A stretch of 64,000 nt of DNA. Origin: Euborellia annulipes. Taxonomy: Eukaryota > Arthropoda > Insecta > Dermaptera > Anisolabididae. The notes under the pieces are model-generated. The model was not told where the DNA came from and ran no database searches. It saw only the letters and a list, made by a program, of their open reading frames with translations. Where the stretch lies: assembly GCA_023213315.1 (NCBI GenBank), contig JAKCPI010000976.1:1-64000 (forward strand). The letters are read 5' to 3'. A program made the translations under genes and the position numbers. Positions 55,779-64,000 of this stretch are shown here, piece after piece (position 1 is the stretch's first letter; every line of letters starts with the position of its first letter).

Positions 55779-57169
55779 GGACTAAGGAATGTTTTTTGAA
55801 AACAAGGAAACACTATAAAGAACACAATACAATAATAAATGTATAACTGTATGAATAACTGAAGTATTTTATTCAAAATGGGAATAATGTTCTAACATTA
55901 GAGGAAATTAATGATATTGATGCTTTAGGATATTTTAGGATCTCAAACATTGGGTCAAATATTTTCTCTGATAGCGAATTGAGTTGTGAGAATTGTAGAC
56001 AGAATATTTTTATTTTCTATAAAAAAAAAAAAAAAAAAAAAAAAACTGAAAAATACCGAGGATAAGTTCCCTAGCAAAAGTTAATCCAATTATGCATTTG
56101 AAGTTTATATATATTATCATTAAATTCTATTAAAATTCACATTTATTTGATAATTTATCGTTAACATATATTACTTGAATTATTATTGTTATTATAATTA
56201 AATTACTAAATTTCTCTCTAATATTTTTCTTCTGCTTCACTCTTTTCCTTCATCTCACACATGTTAGCATTTTATGACGTAATTAAATTTCGACTTTGGT
56301 CCTTTGTTCGCCAGCAAATTGACTCTAATTACATAAAAGAGAAGGGAGGGAATATATTCAAGCCGGATGCCCTTTATCTTATTTAAGGGCACGTATGAAG
56401 ATGGGCCTTTGTTTTAAAAATGCTTTTAAATATAAAGAGACCTCCCTAAAAAAATAAAAGGGTGGGGAGGTAGTTGGCTTCCTTATTTAGTATATCAGGA
56501 TGGGGATTAAATCTTGTGCCTGTGACTTTGTGTGTGGCTTTTATTATTATCATCTTACCCTTTGGTACCCCCACCACCATCATACTCAGTTCTTCTTGAC
56601 AAAAGCGAACACGGAAGTGATACGGAAGTACACGCGTGACTCTCCTCTCTTCTCTCCTCTTTCATCTTATAAGCATTTGCATTGTAAAAGGTGGAATAAG
56701 AATTCCAAGGAGTGTAATTATTTATAAATTTAGAGCTCTCCAGCAAAAAAAAAAAGAATTTCATTTAAATAATGTAAATATGTGTCTAAGTACCCAAAAC
56801 CTAAGATGAGAATACATTATTTAATTAAAAGAAAAAAAAAATTTTTTTTGCTCTTTTAAAATTATTTAGATTACAATGTGAGAGTATTAATTTTTTTTTC
56901 TTACATTTCCGTACTCTTTGCGTGTTCTTTTTGTTGTTGTTTTGTTGTTTGATGTTTCCTCACATTTATGTTGAAATTGTTAATTTCTTAATTATTTATT
57001 CAATTTTTAAAGATCTGATTTCACTAGAATCAATTTTATTTCCTCTTTTTTTATATATTTTATTTTATCAGTTATATTATAAACAGCACGCATAGTGATA
57101 TTGAATATTTTTGAATTTACTATCTTTAGGTTTGCTTAAATTATAAGAAAATCAAATTGGTCAATTCAC
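55779..57169. other. AT-rich non-coding DNA with an island at about 56270-56660
   Basis: A24-type homopolymer at about 56022-56045. The island has TTATGACGTAATTAAATTTCG and CACCACCATCATAC. No exon is recognised. Confidence 0.35.
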
Positions 57170-57637
57170 ATTGGCGTTTGATCTGGAGTGGGGAGGACAT
57201 ACATCCCCCCCCCCTCTGTCTTAGGATTGTCCAGGATCAAAATTTTATTTAATGGCTTTACATAAAACAATAGACACAATATTTCAAAAAATTCTTGATG
57301 CTTCCGCTGAGAAAATAATCTGCCAATTAAACACTGGAGTTAATCAAACGGTGATCTGGCCGCAGGGGGGGGGCAGAGGGGGCTATATCCTAGGAGCTCT
57401 GGCCATTTGAGCACCGTCCTTAAAATTCACAAATCATTTTCATTGTTAAAATTAGAATAAAAAGAAAAAAATAATTTTCATGAAATTTTTACTCTGAAAG
57501 GTTCTGGACCCTAAACTTAAAATTTCATTAAAAAAATTTTTGATCTTTTAGCTCGAAAGATAAAACTAACAAAAAAGCTGACGTGGATTCTATTTGACAA
57601 TTTTGTACCACTCAAGGCATCATTATCATTAATTGCT
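57170..57637. other. Non-coding DNA with G and C homopolymers
   Basis: A poly-C run at about 57204 and a poly-G run at about 57366 resemble the ends of the hAT-type elements above, but no inverted termini were established. Confidence 0.35.
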
Positions 57638-57860
57638 ATATATAGTGCGCTAGCTGCTGACTTCCTGTCCCTGTGTGTATATGCCTATCAGGGCGCTGAT
57701 TGGCCTGAATAAAAGGAAGTTGAGTCAAAGTGGGAAATTTAAAACTTTAAGTCAGAGAGGGAAGCAATTGCAAAATTTCCAAACAGTGAGCAAGAATAAA
57801 TTTGAAGCATTTGCTTGGCTAATGCGGGCAAGGGAGCCGGGGGTCGGGGGCTAAGTCGAC
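57638..57860. repeat. Dispersed repeat R, second copy
   Basis: It shares GCTGACTTCCTGTC, GCGCTGATTGGCC, GGAAGTTGAGTCA and TTTCCAAACAGTGAG with 17490-17720. Confidence 0.6.
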
Positions 57861-58179
57861 TACACCTATACCTTTTGATTAGAAATCGGTTCTTCAACAA
57901 CATTAGTATTTTGTTCTGCATCTTCCTTGGAAAGTTCTTTTTGGAGATTCTGATTGACTTATTTCAGGAGAATATATTTTGGAGTAATTTTAGAGGAGAT
58001 TTTGGAAAGTTACTAAAATGAAATTATTAGTGATTTAAATGAAAAATTAAAATATTCATTAGATTTGAGAACCTGGGAATCTTCTTGGGTTCAAATTAAA
58101 ATAATCCCATTTTCACTAAATTATTATTTTCGAAAATTAAATTTTTATTTATTTTCTACCACGGCTCGTTTGCCAATGG
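57861..58179. other. AT-rich non-coding DNA
   Basis: Nothing recognised. Confidence 0.4.
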
Positions 58180-58620
58180 GAGTGAATATAAAATTAACCT
58201 TCTTTTATTTATAATTTAATTAGTTATTAGGCGATGTTTATTAGACTTTAATAATAATTTTTCTTTCTTATGTAAATTCTTAGTCGAATGAAATTCATGC
58301 CGGCTTATTGATTAAAGGCTAATTTATTCGCAAAATATTGTGAAGAAACCGGCAGCCGTTGAATAGAAGAGAGAGAGAGAGAGAGAGAGTTGATCAAATA
58401 AATTGTGTTTGTTGTCTGCTGTCAGCTATTGTAATGTTGTAAATATGTCCGAGTGGAACAACAAGGTAACAGGCTTGTGAATCAATTGGCCAGGTCATTA
58501 ACGGCTAACGAGAATGTTCATCCATATGCATTGAACGACGGGGGGCCATCGAGACACCGCCTCCACCCACGCGACCTGCCTCTGGTGCTTCCTCCTCTGT
58601 AGTAATCCATCCATATTATA
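58180..58620. other. Largest unique island
   Basis: About 440 bases are free of recognised repeats except a GA microsatellite (58372-58389). It contains AATTTAATTAGTTATTAGGC, CCGGCTTATTGATTAAAGGC, TCAATTGGCCAGGTCATTAACGG and GATGTTCAT-like motifs. The dense homeodomain-type TAAT and ATTA sites are notable. It is the strongest candidate regulatory element here, on composition only. Confidence 0.35.
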
Positions 58621-58794
58621 CATATGTTTTAGGTATTTACTCCTCTCAGAGTCCAAACAATTTATAATCTATAATTATCTCAATGTCAGGGCTTATAGAT
58701 ATGAATACCAAATAAACTAAAAGACGTAGGTGCAAGAATATTTATCCGAGAATTTTGCAGGCTTTTCATTTCTATTTAATTTCGGACTAGGAAC

Positions 58795-58970
58795 TTTTTT
58801 TTAATGTCTTTTCGTCTTAGGCTCTATACGATACTCATTATTTTTAAATACGATGTACCCGTATTTTGGGATTCTGGCATATTTATATCATTTGGTATCC
58901 AAACGATTTAAATAAATATTAATTGGACTGCTTGAGGTACAAACTGACTCCCCTTCGTTTTTAGATTATC
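58795..58970 (-). mobile_element. SINE-A, diverged copy
   Basis: TCTTTTCGTCTTAGGCTC, CATTTGGTATCCAAACG and GGACTGCTTGAGGTACAAAC follow the family order. Confidence 0.5.
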
Positions 58971-59106
58971 AATTTTGGCATTTGTCACTGGGAGGGAGGA
59001 CTTGAGTTGTTTGCATTCAAAGAAAAATCTTTTCATTTCTTAGCTGATGAATAATATTATTATTTTTATTTTCATTATCATGTCATCTGTTAAGTCTCCC
59101 AAATTT

Positions 59107-59147
59107 CACGATGCTTCGGTCTAAATTATTGGACCATCATCAATTGT
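59107..59147 (-). ncRNA. Decayed hammerhead-like motif
   Basis: On the minus strand: TTGATGA (59143-59137; C3 replaced by T), T, stem II GGTC / GACC around a 10-base loop, GAAGC, ATC. Stem II is intact but core bases are changed. Confidence 0.35.
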
Positions 59148-59312
59148 CAGGGAGTTATCATTTGGAATTATTTATCGATAGGCTATATGAAAAAATTAAT
59201 ATTATATTATTTCAACATAAGGAATTTTACTGTTCGGTTGATGTTTAATGTGAAAATTATAACAAAATAAATCAATATTTCATTTTTTAGATTTTATTGG
59301 CGACTGCATACC

Positions 59313-59352
59313 GGTTATGACAGTTTCGGCTCATTGCCATCATCAGGCCTGC
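59313..59352 (-). ncRNA. Hammerhead-ribozyme-like motif in P9
   Basis: On the minus strand: CTGATGA (59346-59340), T, stem II GGC / GCC around AATGA, GAAAC (59327-59323), then TGTC. All conserved core bases are present and AC-T-GT could form a two-pair stem III. Stem I is not well paired locally. Confidence 0.45.
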
Positions 59353-59511
59353 AAAGAACACATTGAACATCAACCGAACAGTAAAATTCCTTATCTTGAA
59401 ATAATTAATAAAAACTGTTCCCCTTCTAATTAAATTAATATTATAATAAATTCATAAGTCTTTGCCTATATACCGCCTGCTGAGTGGCGAAAGATCGAAA
59501 TTCAACAATTG

Positions 59512-59708
59512 AAAGTTTTTTTTTAACACTCACACTTTTTTCTCATTCGCACTCACACTCACACACACATTCGCATAGTCTTTTCGGCAACTCAGGCCAT
59601 ATAAGGCTTTTACGATAACTGATAAATAATTCCAAATGATAACTCCCTAAATATGAGATAATATCTATTGGAGGTCCAGGCATTTCTATTTAAGCCATTT
59701 GGTATTAA
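59512..59708 (-). mobile_element. SINE-A interrupted by palindrome sequence
   Basis: The body (TTTTAACACTCACACTTTTT through TCTTTTCGGCAACTCAGGCC) is broken at about 59615 by GATAAATAATTCCAAATGATAAC, the mirror of 59150-59175, and resumes at CATTTCTATTTAAGCC. Confidence 0.6.
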
Positions 59709-60104
59709 AGTTTTATAAACATATATATTTAAATAGCCGGGCAACAAATGAATAGGCCAGAATCAATAGCAAAGAATGGAAATACATTTTTGCCATTTTG
59801 GCACTCAAAAGAGAATAGGTTTTAACAACGTTTGCTTAACTCAAAAATTGAATTTTCGGATTTTTACCACTTTGGTTCACAGCAGGCGATATGTTTACGA
59901 ACTTCCATAAGACAACTCTTTGTATCCTGTCAATAGTCCAATTAATTTAGTCTAAAACTTCATGAAATTTTATTTGAAAACAGATTCCCCCTTGCTGTTA
60001 CCTTAAGTCTTAATTTACACACTAAAATACCCAAGTATGTAAGATAAAAGGTCTATGATGACAGTCAGATGATGAAAATAACAAAATGGAGCTTTTTGGG
60101 CTAG

Positions 60105-60365
60105 CTTTATATAATGAAAACCTAGATTACTATTATCTTTCGAATTAATGAATAAAAACAATTAAAATTTATGTTTCCCATATTGCATAAGGTGCTAATA
60201 GCTTCAATTACTAATTTGTCTTTTGAAGTTACTAGCACCTTATACAATCTGAGAAACATAAACTGTTTTTATTAAACAACAAGCCTGAAGATGATCCCAA
60301 TAGTATCAAAACGTCGCTTTTTTCATTAAATAAAGTTGGCCACAAAAAGTTCCATTTTGGATATT
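60105..60365. repeat. Palindrome P10 with a decayed hammerhead-like core
   Basis: AAGGTGCTAATAGCTTC / GAAGTTACTAGCACCTT and outer arms around TTTATGTTTC / GAAACATAAA. The ribozyme-like segment lies outside the inner arms. Confidence 0.65.
60281..60319 (+). ncRNA. Decayed hammerhead-like motif
   Basis: AAGC (60281-60284), CTGAAGA (60285-60291), T, GAT / ATC stem II, AAAAC in place of GAAAC (60308-60312), GTC (60313-60315), GCTT (60316-60319). Stem I pairs perfectly; G12 is lost. Confidence 0.4.
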
Positions 60366-62606
60366 TTCTTCATACGATGTCTATGATTTTGTTTTCATTC
60401 TTAAGAATTTATTTTGTCGTAGTGTCGAGTTTATTTCTCGAGTTGATATAGTCAAACAGATAAAAAAGTTTGAGTTTTAGATATTGATCAAGATGAGTCT
60501 TGTAATGAGGCATTCGTCGGAAAAAAATTTGTGGCAGTGTCAGGTTTAGACTATTGTTTGTTTCTTGATATAAGCTTAGTCAATTTTTATGAGGTGATAT
60601 TGAACATTACGGTTTTTAATTTATTTCATTCCAACTGCGTCCATTCTTCCTTCCATTTATTTTCATAAATTATTTTTTAAGTGTGTCGTTACATCGTGAA
60701 TTATATTGGTGTCATGTATGAAGGGTTTAGCAAATAGAATTTAGTGGGTGGGTTAGTGGCTGTAGATATTGTAATGTTGGGTTATTTACTTCGAAACTCT
60801 CTGAGCCATTGCCCTCGAATTTGAAATTTTTAAAAACCGACTTGGCCAAATTACACATGTTCATATTAGATATAAACATGAAAATTCCTGAACGAATAAA
60901 GATGGAAAAATAAAATTTTCGCCGAAACATCTCATATTGGAATTGGTGTTTTCATTGGTCCATATCCTCTTTGGCTGCATCCTCGCAATCCATAATTACA
61001 AATAGAATTTATTTTATTAACTATTAGCAACTTAGAGGTAGAGTTCTTGCTTATGATCTACAAAACAAATTCCGAAAGGCTTAAAAAAATTTATTAAATA
61101 ACCTTGTCGATTGACCGGTGGTTTATTAAAATTATTTATTTGTTCATTTAATCATCCTCAGTAAAGTTAACTTTTTATTATAATAAATATATATTTATAT
61201 AAAAAATAAAGAAAAAAAAACGTCAAATTATCTGACAGACAGACAATGCTAGCGAATTTTCTACTCAACTATTCAATTGACCATAAAGTAAAAGAAAAAA
61301 TGAAAAGAATACGGTAATGAAATTATTTATTATTTTATGTAAATATAAAAATAAATAAATAAATTAGAGACAAATTCTCATATCAAAAACGCGGCCAGCC
61401 GATGATTTAAGTTTCCTTTCTATTGCGTATACAAAATTGCCTTAATGACATAAATGTGACATGATAATGATAAGAAAAAAAATTGAAATTAATTTTTGGA
61501 AATATTTCGGTCTCTGTGGCAATTTCTCGTTTAAAGTTACGTATTCCCTATTTACGGTAGTATGAGAGGCTCGCTTGTTAACAAGCAACAGGACATGTGC
61601 CATCTTTTTTGAAATCTAATTTATTTAAACACAAATCAATTGAAACGCCATCTGGATAATTGTTTTAGAAAAAAAATTTTACCTAATCAATAGAAAAAGG
61701 ATGTCTGCAGTTAAATGTTGTTGTTGTTGTTGTTGTTGCAGTAATGAAAAAGATATTTCTGGAAAACATTTAAATGACTTCCCTCTACTTCTCTTTCAGT
61801 ATATTAGTATGCAAACCTGGTGATAAAAAAAATCCACTAAGAAAAGTAATTTAAAATTCGACCCTCCGCTTTCGTTTTTTTTTTTTTTTTTTTTTGATGC
61901 GTCGGAGGATCTTCTTTAAATTAGTCAACGCAATTAACTCCCCGGTTTGTTGTTGTTGTTGTTGACGATCAAAGAAAGAAAGAGGAGTAATTTAAAAATG
62001 AAAATTAAAAGTTAGAAAAATCTAATCAGGATATAGCTATTTTTTTTTTTTTGTTTCTTTTCATTTTTCTTCAATTAATTGAAGTGATATAAAGAAAGCA
62101 ATTTTGAGAGCTCAATTTTAGACTCCAATTATTTATTCTTCGTCATTCTTTTAAAACTAGAAGGGAAATTATCCTAAGGGATTTGTTTATTTGATATTTA
62201 TTTTACAATTATCTGGAGTGTCTGGAGAATCGGGCCAAAAATAAGGTTTGACTGTCATATTTCACTGATAAATCACAATCTATATGGCTTAGAGTGAGAA
62301 ATCCGAAACGTTCACCTAGAAGACGTGTTAAATAAAATAAACTAACTTCAAAAGCTTGTCTTTTATTTCGATCAACATCAAATTCTTATATTACTTTAAA
62401 TTTTGTATCCCTAAAAGATATAGCAATTTTGAAATAAATAGAATAAAAAATTTCATGGAGTGATTACATTTGTATACTGAAAGGTAGACAATCCGTAACA
62501 CAGCCAACTAATTGAAACTTTGGAGGAGTCTTTACCACCAAATTTAAATAAAATAAAATATGATTTAAACTTTCGATCGTTGGTTCTCGTTGAAACATTT
62601 TGTAAA
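60366..62606. other. AT-rich non-coding DNA with an island at about 61390-61660
   Basis: GTT microsatellites lie at 61718-61740 and 61950-61965, and a T run at 61875-61895. CCGAAACGTTCACC near 62313 recalls the hammerhead 3' box, but the 5' box is CTGATAA. No exon is recognised. Confidence 0.35.
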
Positions 62607-62663
62607 TTAAAATTAAATATACAAATTAAACACTAGGTTATTTGTTTCAAAGGTTTTATTAAC

Positions 62664-62705
62664 ACTTGATACGTATTTCGACAATTCCTTGTCATCATCA
62701 GAATG
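62664..62705 (-). ncRNA. Hammerhead-ribozyme-like motif, left arm of P11
   Basis: On the minus strand it has CTGATGA (62701-62695), T, stem II GACAA / TTGTC, GAA, ATACGTAT, C17 and AAGTG, identical to the right-arm copy through the core. Its own stem I is weak, but its AAGTG pairs perfectly with CACTT (62710-62714) of the other arm. Confidence 0.5.
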
Positions 62706-62710
62706 TAATC

Positions 62711-62753
62711 ACTTCTGATGATGACAAGGAATTGTCGAAATACGTATCAAGAG
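62711..62753 (+). ncRNA. Hammerhead-ribozyme-like motif, right arm of P11
   Basis: Stem I CTT (62712-62714) pairs with AAG (62749-62751). CTGATGA is at 62715-62721, followed by T. Stem II is GACAA (62723-62727) with TTGTC (62732-62736) around GGAA+A. GAA is at 62737-62739. ATAC/GTAT (62740-62747) is self-complementary and contains the A15.1-U16.1 pair, and C17 is 62748. Every conserved core base is present. This is the best-preserved copy in the window. Cleavage after 62748 is predicted, not shown. Confidence 0.6.
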
Positions 62754-62926
62754 TTAATTTTTTAATAAATAAAACCTATGAAACAAATAACTTAGTGTTT
62801 AATTTGTATATTTAATTTAAAATAAAATAAGTTGAAGAGGTTTTATTCTTGCTGTGATTCTAAACTGTTAGATAATCATCTTGGAAATACAAAACTCAAA
62901 AGAAATAAATTTAAAAAATTTTGACA

Positions 62927-63173
62927 ACTTTTTTCTCATTCACACTCACACTCACACACATATTCACCCAGTCTTTTCGGCAACTCAGGCCATATAAGAC
63001 TTTTACGATATCCGTTATTGATTACTATACATATTTAGGGTCCAGGCATTCTTATTTAAGCCATTTGGTATTCAAATGGCTTAAATAAAATCATCGGACT
63101 GCCTGAGTTCCGAACCCGCGACTTTTGGTATACGAGGTTAGCACGCTAACCCCTACACCAAGCCTCGAGGGCC
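62927..63173 (-). mobile_element. SINE-A, nearly full-length
   Basis: The tail, TCTTTTCGGCAACTCAGGCC, ATTTGGTATTCAAATGGC, the inverted B box TTCCGAACCCGCG and the inverted A box TAGCACGCTAACCCCTACACC are all present. It abuts HpF sequence directly at GTGTCG. No clear TSD. Confidence 0.8.
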
Positions 63174-63753
63174 TTGTGTCGAAATATATTTAGTTTCCGA
63201 CAGTATGGTACCATGTAAGATTTGAAAGATGTAAAATTTATAAGTATGGAAATTATATTTTGTTAGCATAGCAACCATTTCTCCTATCTTCCCTATGGAG
63301 TAGGCCAACAAGAGTAAAGTGTGCTTCCAAAGATTTCAAGGTCAAAATGAGAATATACAATTTAAAAAGCATCTAAAAATAATTTATTTTTGAATTTTAA
63401 TCAAAATTGTTAGAGCAAATTTTGAGAAAAATCGAAAAAAAAAAAAACTGAAAAAGTGCATCAGTAAAGTACTAGTTCTCTATCGCCGATGTTGATTAAA
63501 AGCTTCATGTCACGTCCCAGGAAGGTGCCAATCTTAAATATGAAATTTCAACCTCCTAGCTCTTTTCGTTCTTGAGATATTTTGTTCACAGACAGACAGA
63601 CACTCACAGACAAACCATGTCGCGATAACCACTTTTTGGATTCAGAGGACCTCAAAACGTGTATATCTATCAAAATCTCGACCTCGAATTTTTGACATAA
63701 ATCCAATACTTTCTCTCTACTGTATATTAACATATATAGGTAAGAGAAAGTAA
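63174..63753 (+). mobile_element. HpF element, hairpin replaced by a SINE
   Basis: It starts at TTGTGTCGAAATATATTTAG, just beyond where the hairpin would be, and runs to the terminal GGTAAGAGAAAGTA. Confidence 0.85.
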
Positions 63754-64000
63754 AAATACATTAGGCTTATTTTTATATATATATATATCGATAGAGAGAT
63801 AGCTATTGCTTTGTATTTTCGTCTGGTAAATTAGATTTCCGGTTGCAAAAATTAAAAGCTTAAGGCCCCCGGAGGCGATCTACTCCTCCCGGAGGGGATA
63901 TTTTTTTCCCAAAGAGAGAGAGTAATTGCATCGTCCTTGGAGGATTGGGGCGACAGGATTTGCATCCTCTCGGATCGTGTTACATTCATTTTCATCCTCC
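63754..64000. other. Unique island at the window end
   Basis: GGCCCCCGGAGGCGATCTAC with TCCTCCCGGAGGGG is palindromic; GAGTAATTGCATCGTCC and GATTTGCATCC (octamer-like) follow. No exon is seen. Confidence 0.3.

Larger units (their letters stand above)
59105..59405. repeat. Palindrome region P9 with two hammerhead-like motifs
   Basis: AAGGAATTTTACTGTTCGGT with TGATGTT (about 59219) is mirrored by AACATCAACCGAACAGTAAA (about 59375). A wider arm, GGGAGTTATCATTTGGAATT, is mirrored at 59616-59650, beyond a SINE. Confidence 0.8.
62607..62823. repeat. Long palindrome P11 with intact hammerhead-like cores in both arms
   Basis: The arms of about 95 bases (AAATATACAAATTAAACACT at the left and its near-perfect mirror at the right) meet at a short loop around 62702-62714. 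Confidence 0.9.

Noticed and set aside
62270..62325. CTGATAA with CCGAAACGTT
   Set aside because: The 5' box lacks G8 and stem II does not form; kept only as a note.

Overview
The window is AT-rich eukaryotic DNA from a metazoan, most likely an invertebrate. It has spliced exons with GT/AG borders, long introns, tRNA-derived SINEs, hAT-type and Helitron transposons, LINE remnants and almost no long open reading frames. Nothing prokaryotic is present. I cannot name the species; low-GC arthropods and spiralians would both fit.

Two protein-coding loci are supported. On the + strand two exons (13245-13343 and 27996-28060) join in frame across a 14.65-kb intron and resemble the SINA/TRAF-like substrate-binding domain of Siah-type proteins. 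On the - strand four exons (40076-39873, 36142-35927, 35833-35356, 34612-34326) join in frame to a stop codon and give about 394 residues. This protein has two probable winged-helix-like segments, a basic cluster and a very acidic C-terminal tail; I do not recognise it as a named protein. A poly(A) signal lies about 32 bases after the stop.

Most of the remaining sequence is mobile DNA, often nested. (1) A hairpin/foldback family, called HpF here, has about 15-20 copies or fragments. One end is a ~90-bp near-palindrome flanked by the TCTGGTGTGAC / GTCACACCAGA arms; the other end is AGGTAAGAGAAAGTA next to a TA-rich hairpin. (2) hAT-type elements are proven by exact 8-bp target-site duplications at 9640-10217, 15030-17472, 15667-16347 and 29566-32459; a decayed hAT transposase C-terminus lies near 20200. 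(3) A non-autonomous Helitron occupies 18601-19738. (4) There are two tRNA-derived SINE families, SINE-A (13-bp TSD at 37281-37550) and SINE-B (12-bp TSD at 41263-41456). (5) LINE-type insertions include two with 15-bp TSDs. (6) About a dozen long palindromes are scattered through the window.

The most interesting signal is that most of these palindromes carry a hammerhead-ribozyme-like core (CTGANGA, stem II, GAAA, then NUH) with compensating stems. The clearest are at 649-691, 12083-12124, 38128-38169, 48244-48282, 51767-51807, 59313-59352 and 62664-62753. Hammerheads of this kind are known from Penelope-like retroelements. Here they sit in both arms or one arm of inverted repeats whose outer arms are unrelated between copies, and nearly all have an extra base between CTGANGA and stem II.

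Between the repeats are short unique islands, relatively GC-rich and containing TAATTA/CAATTA motifs, every few kilobases. They are reasonable candidates for regulatory elements in introns or intergenic DNA, but nothing in the sequence alone proves this.
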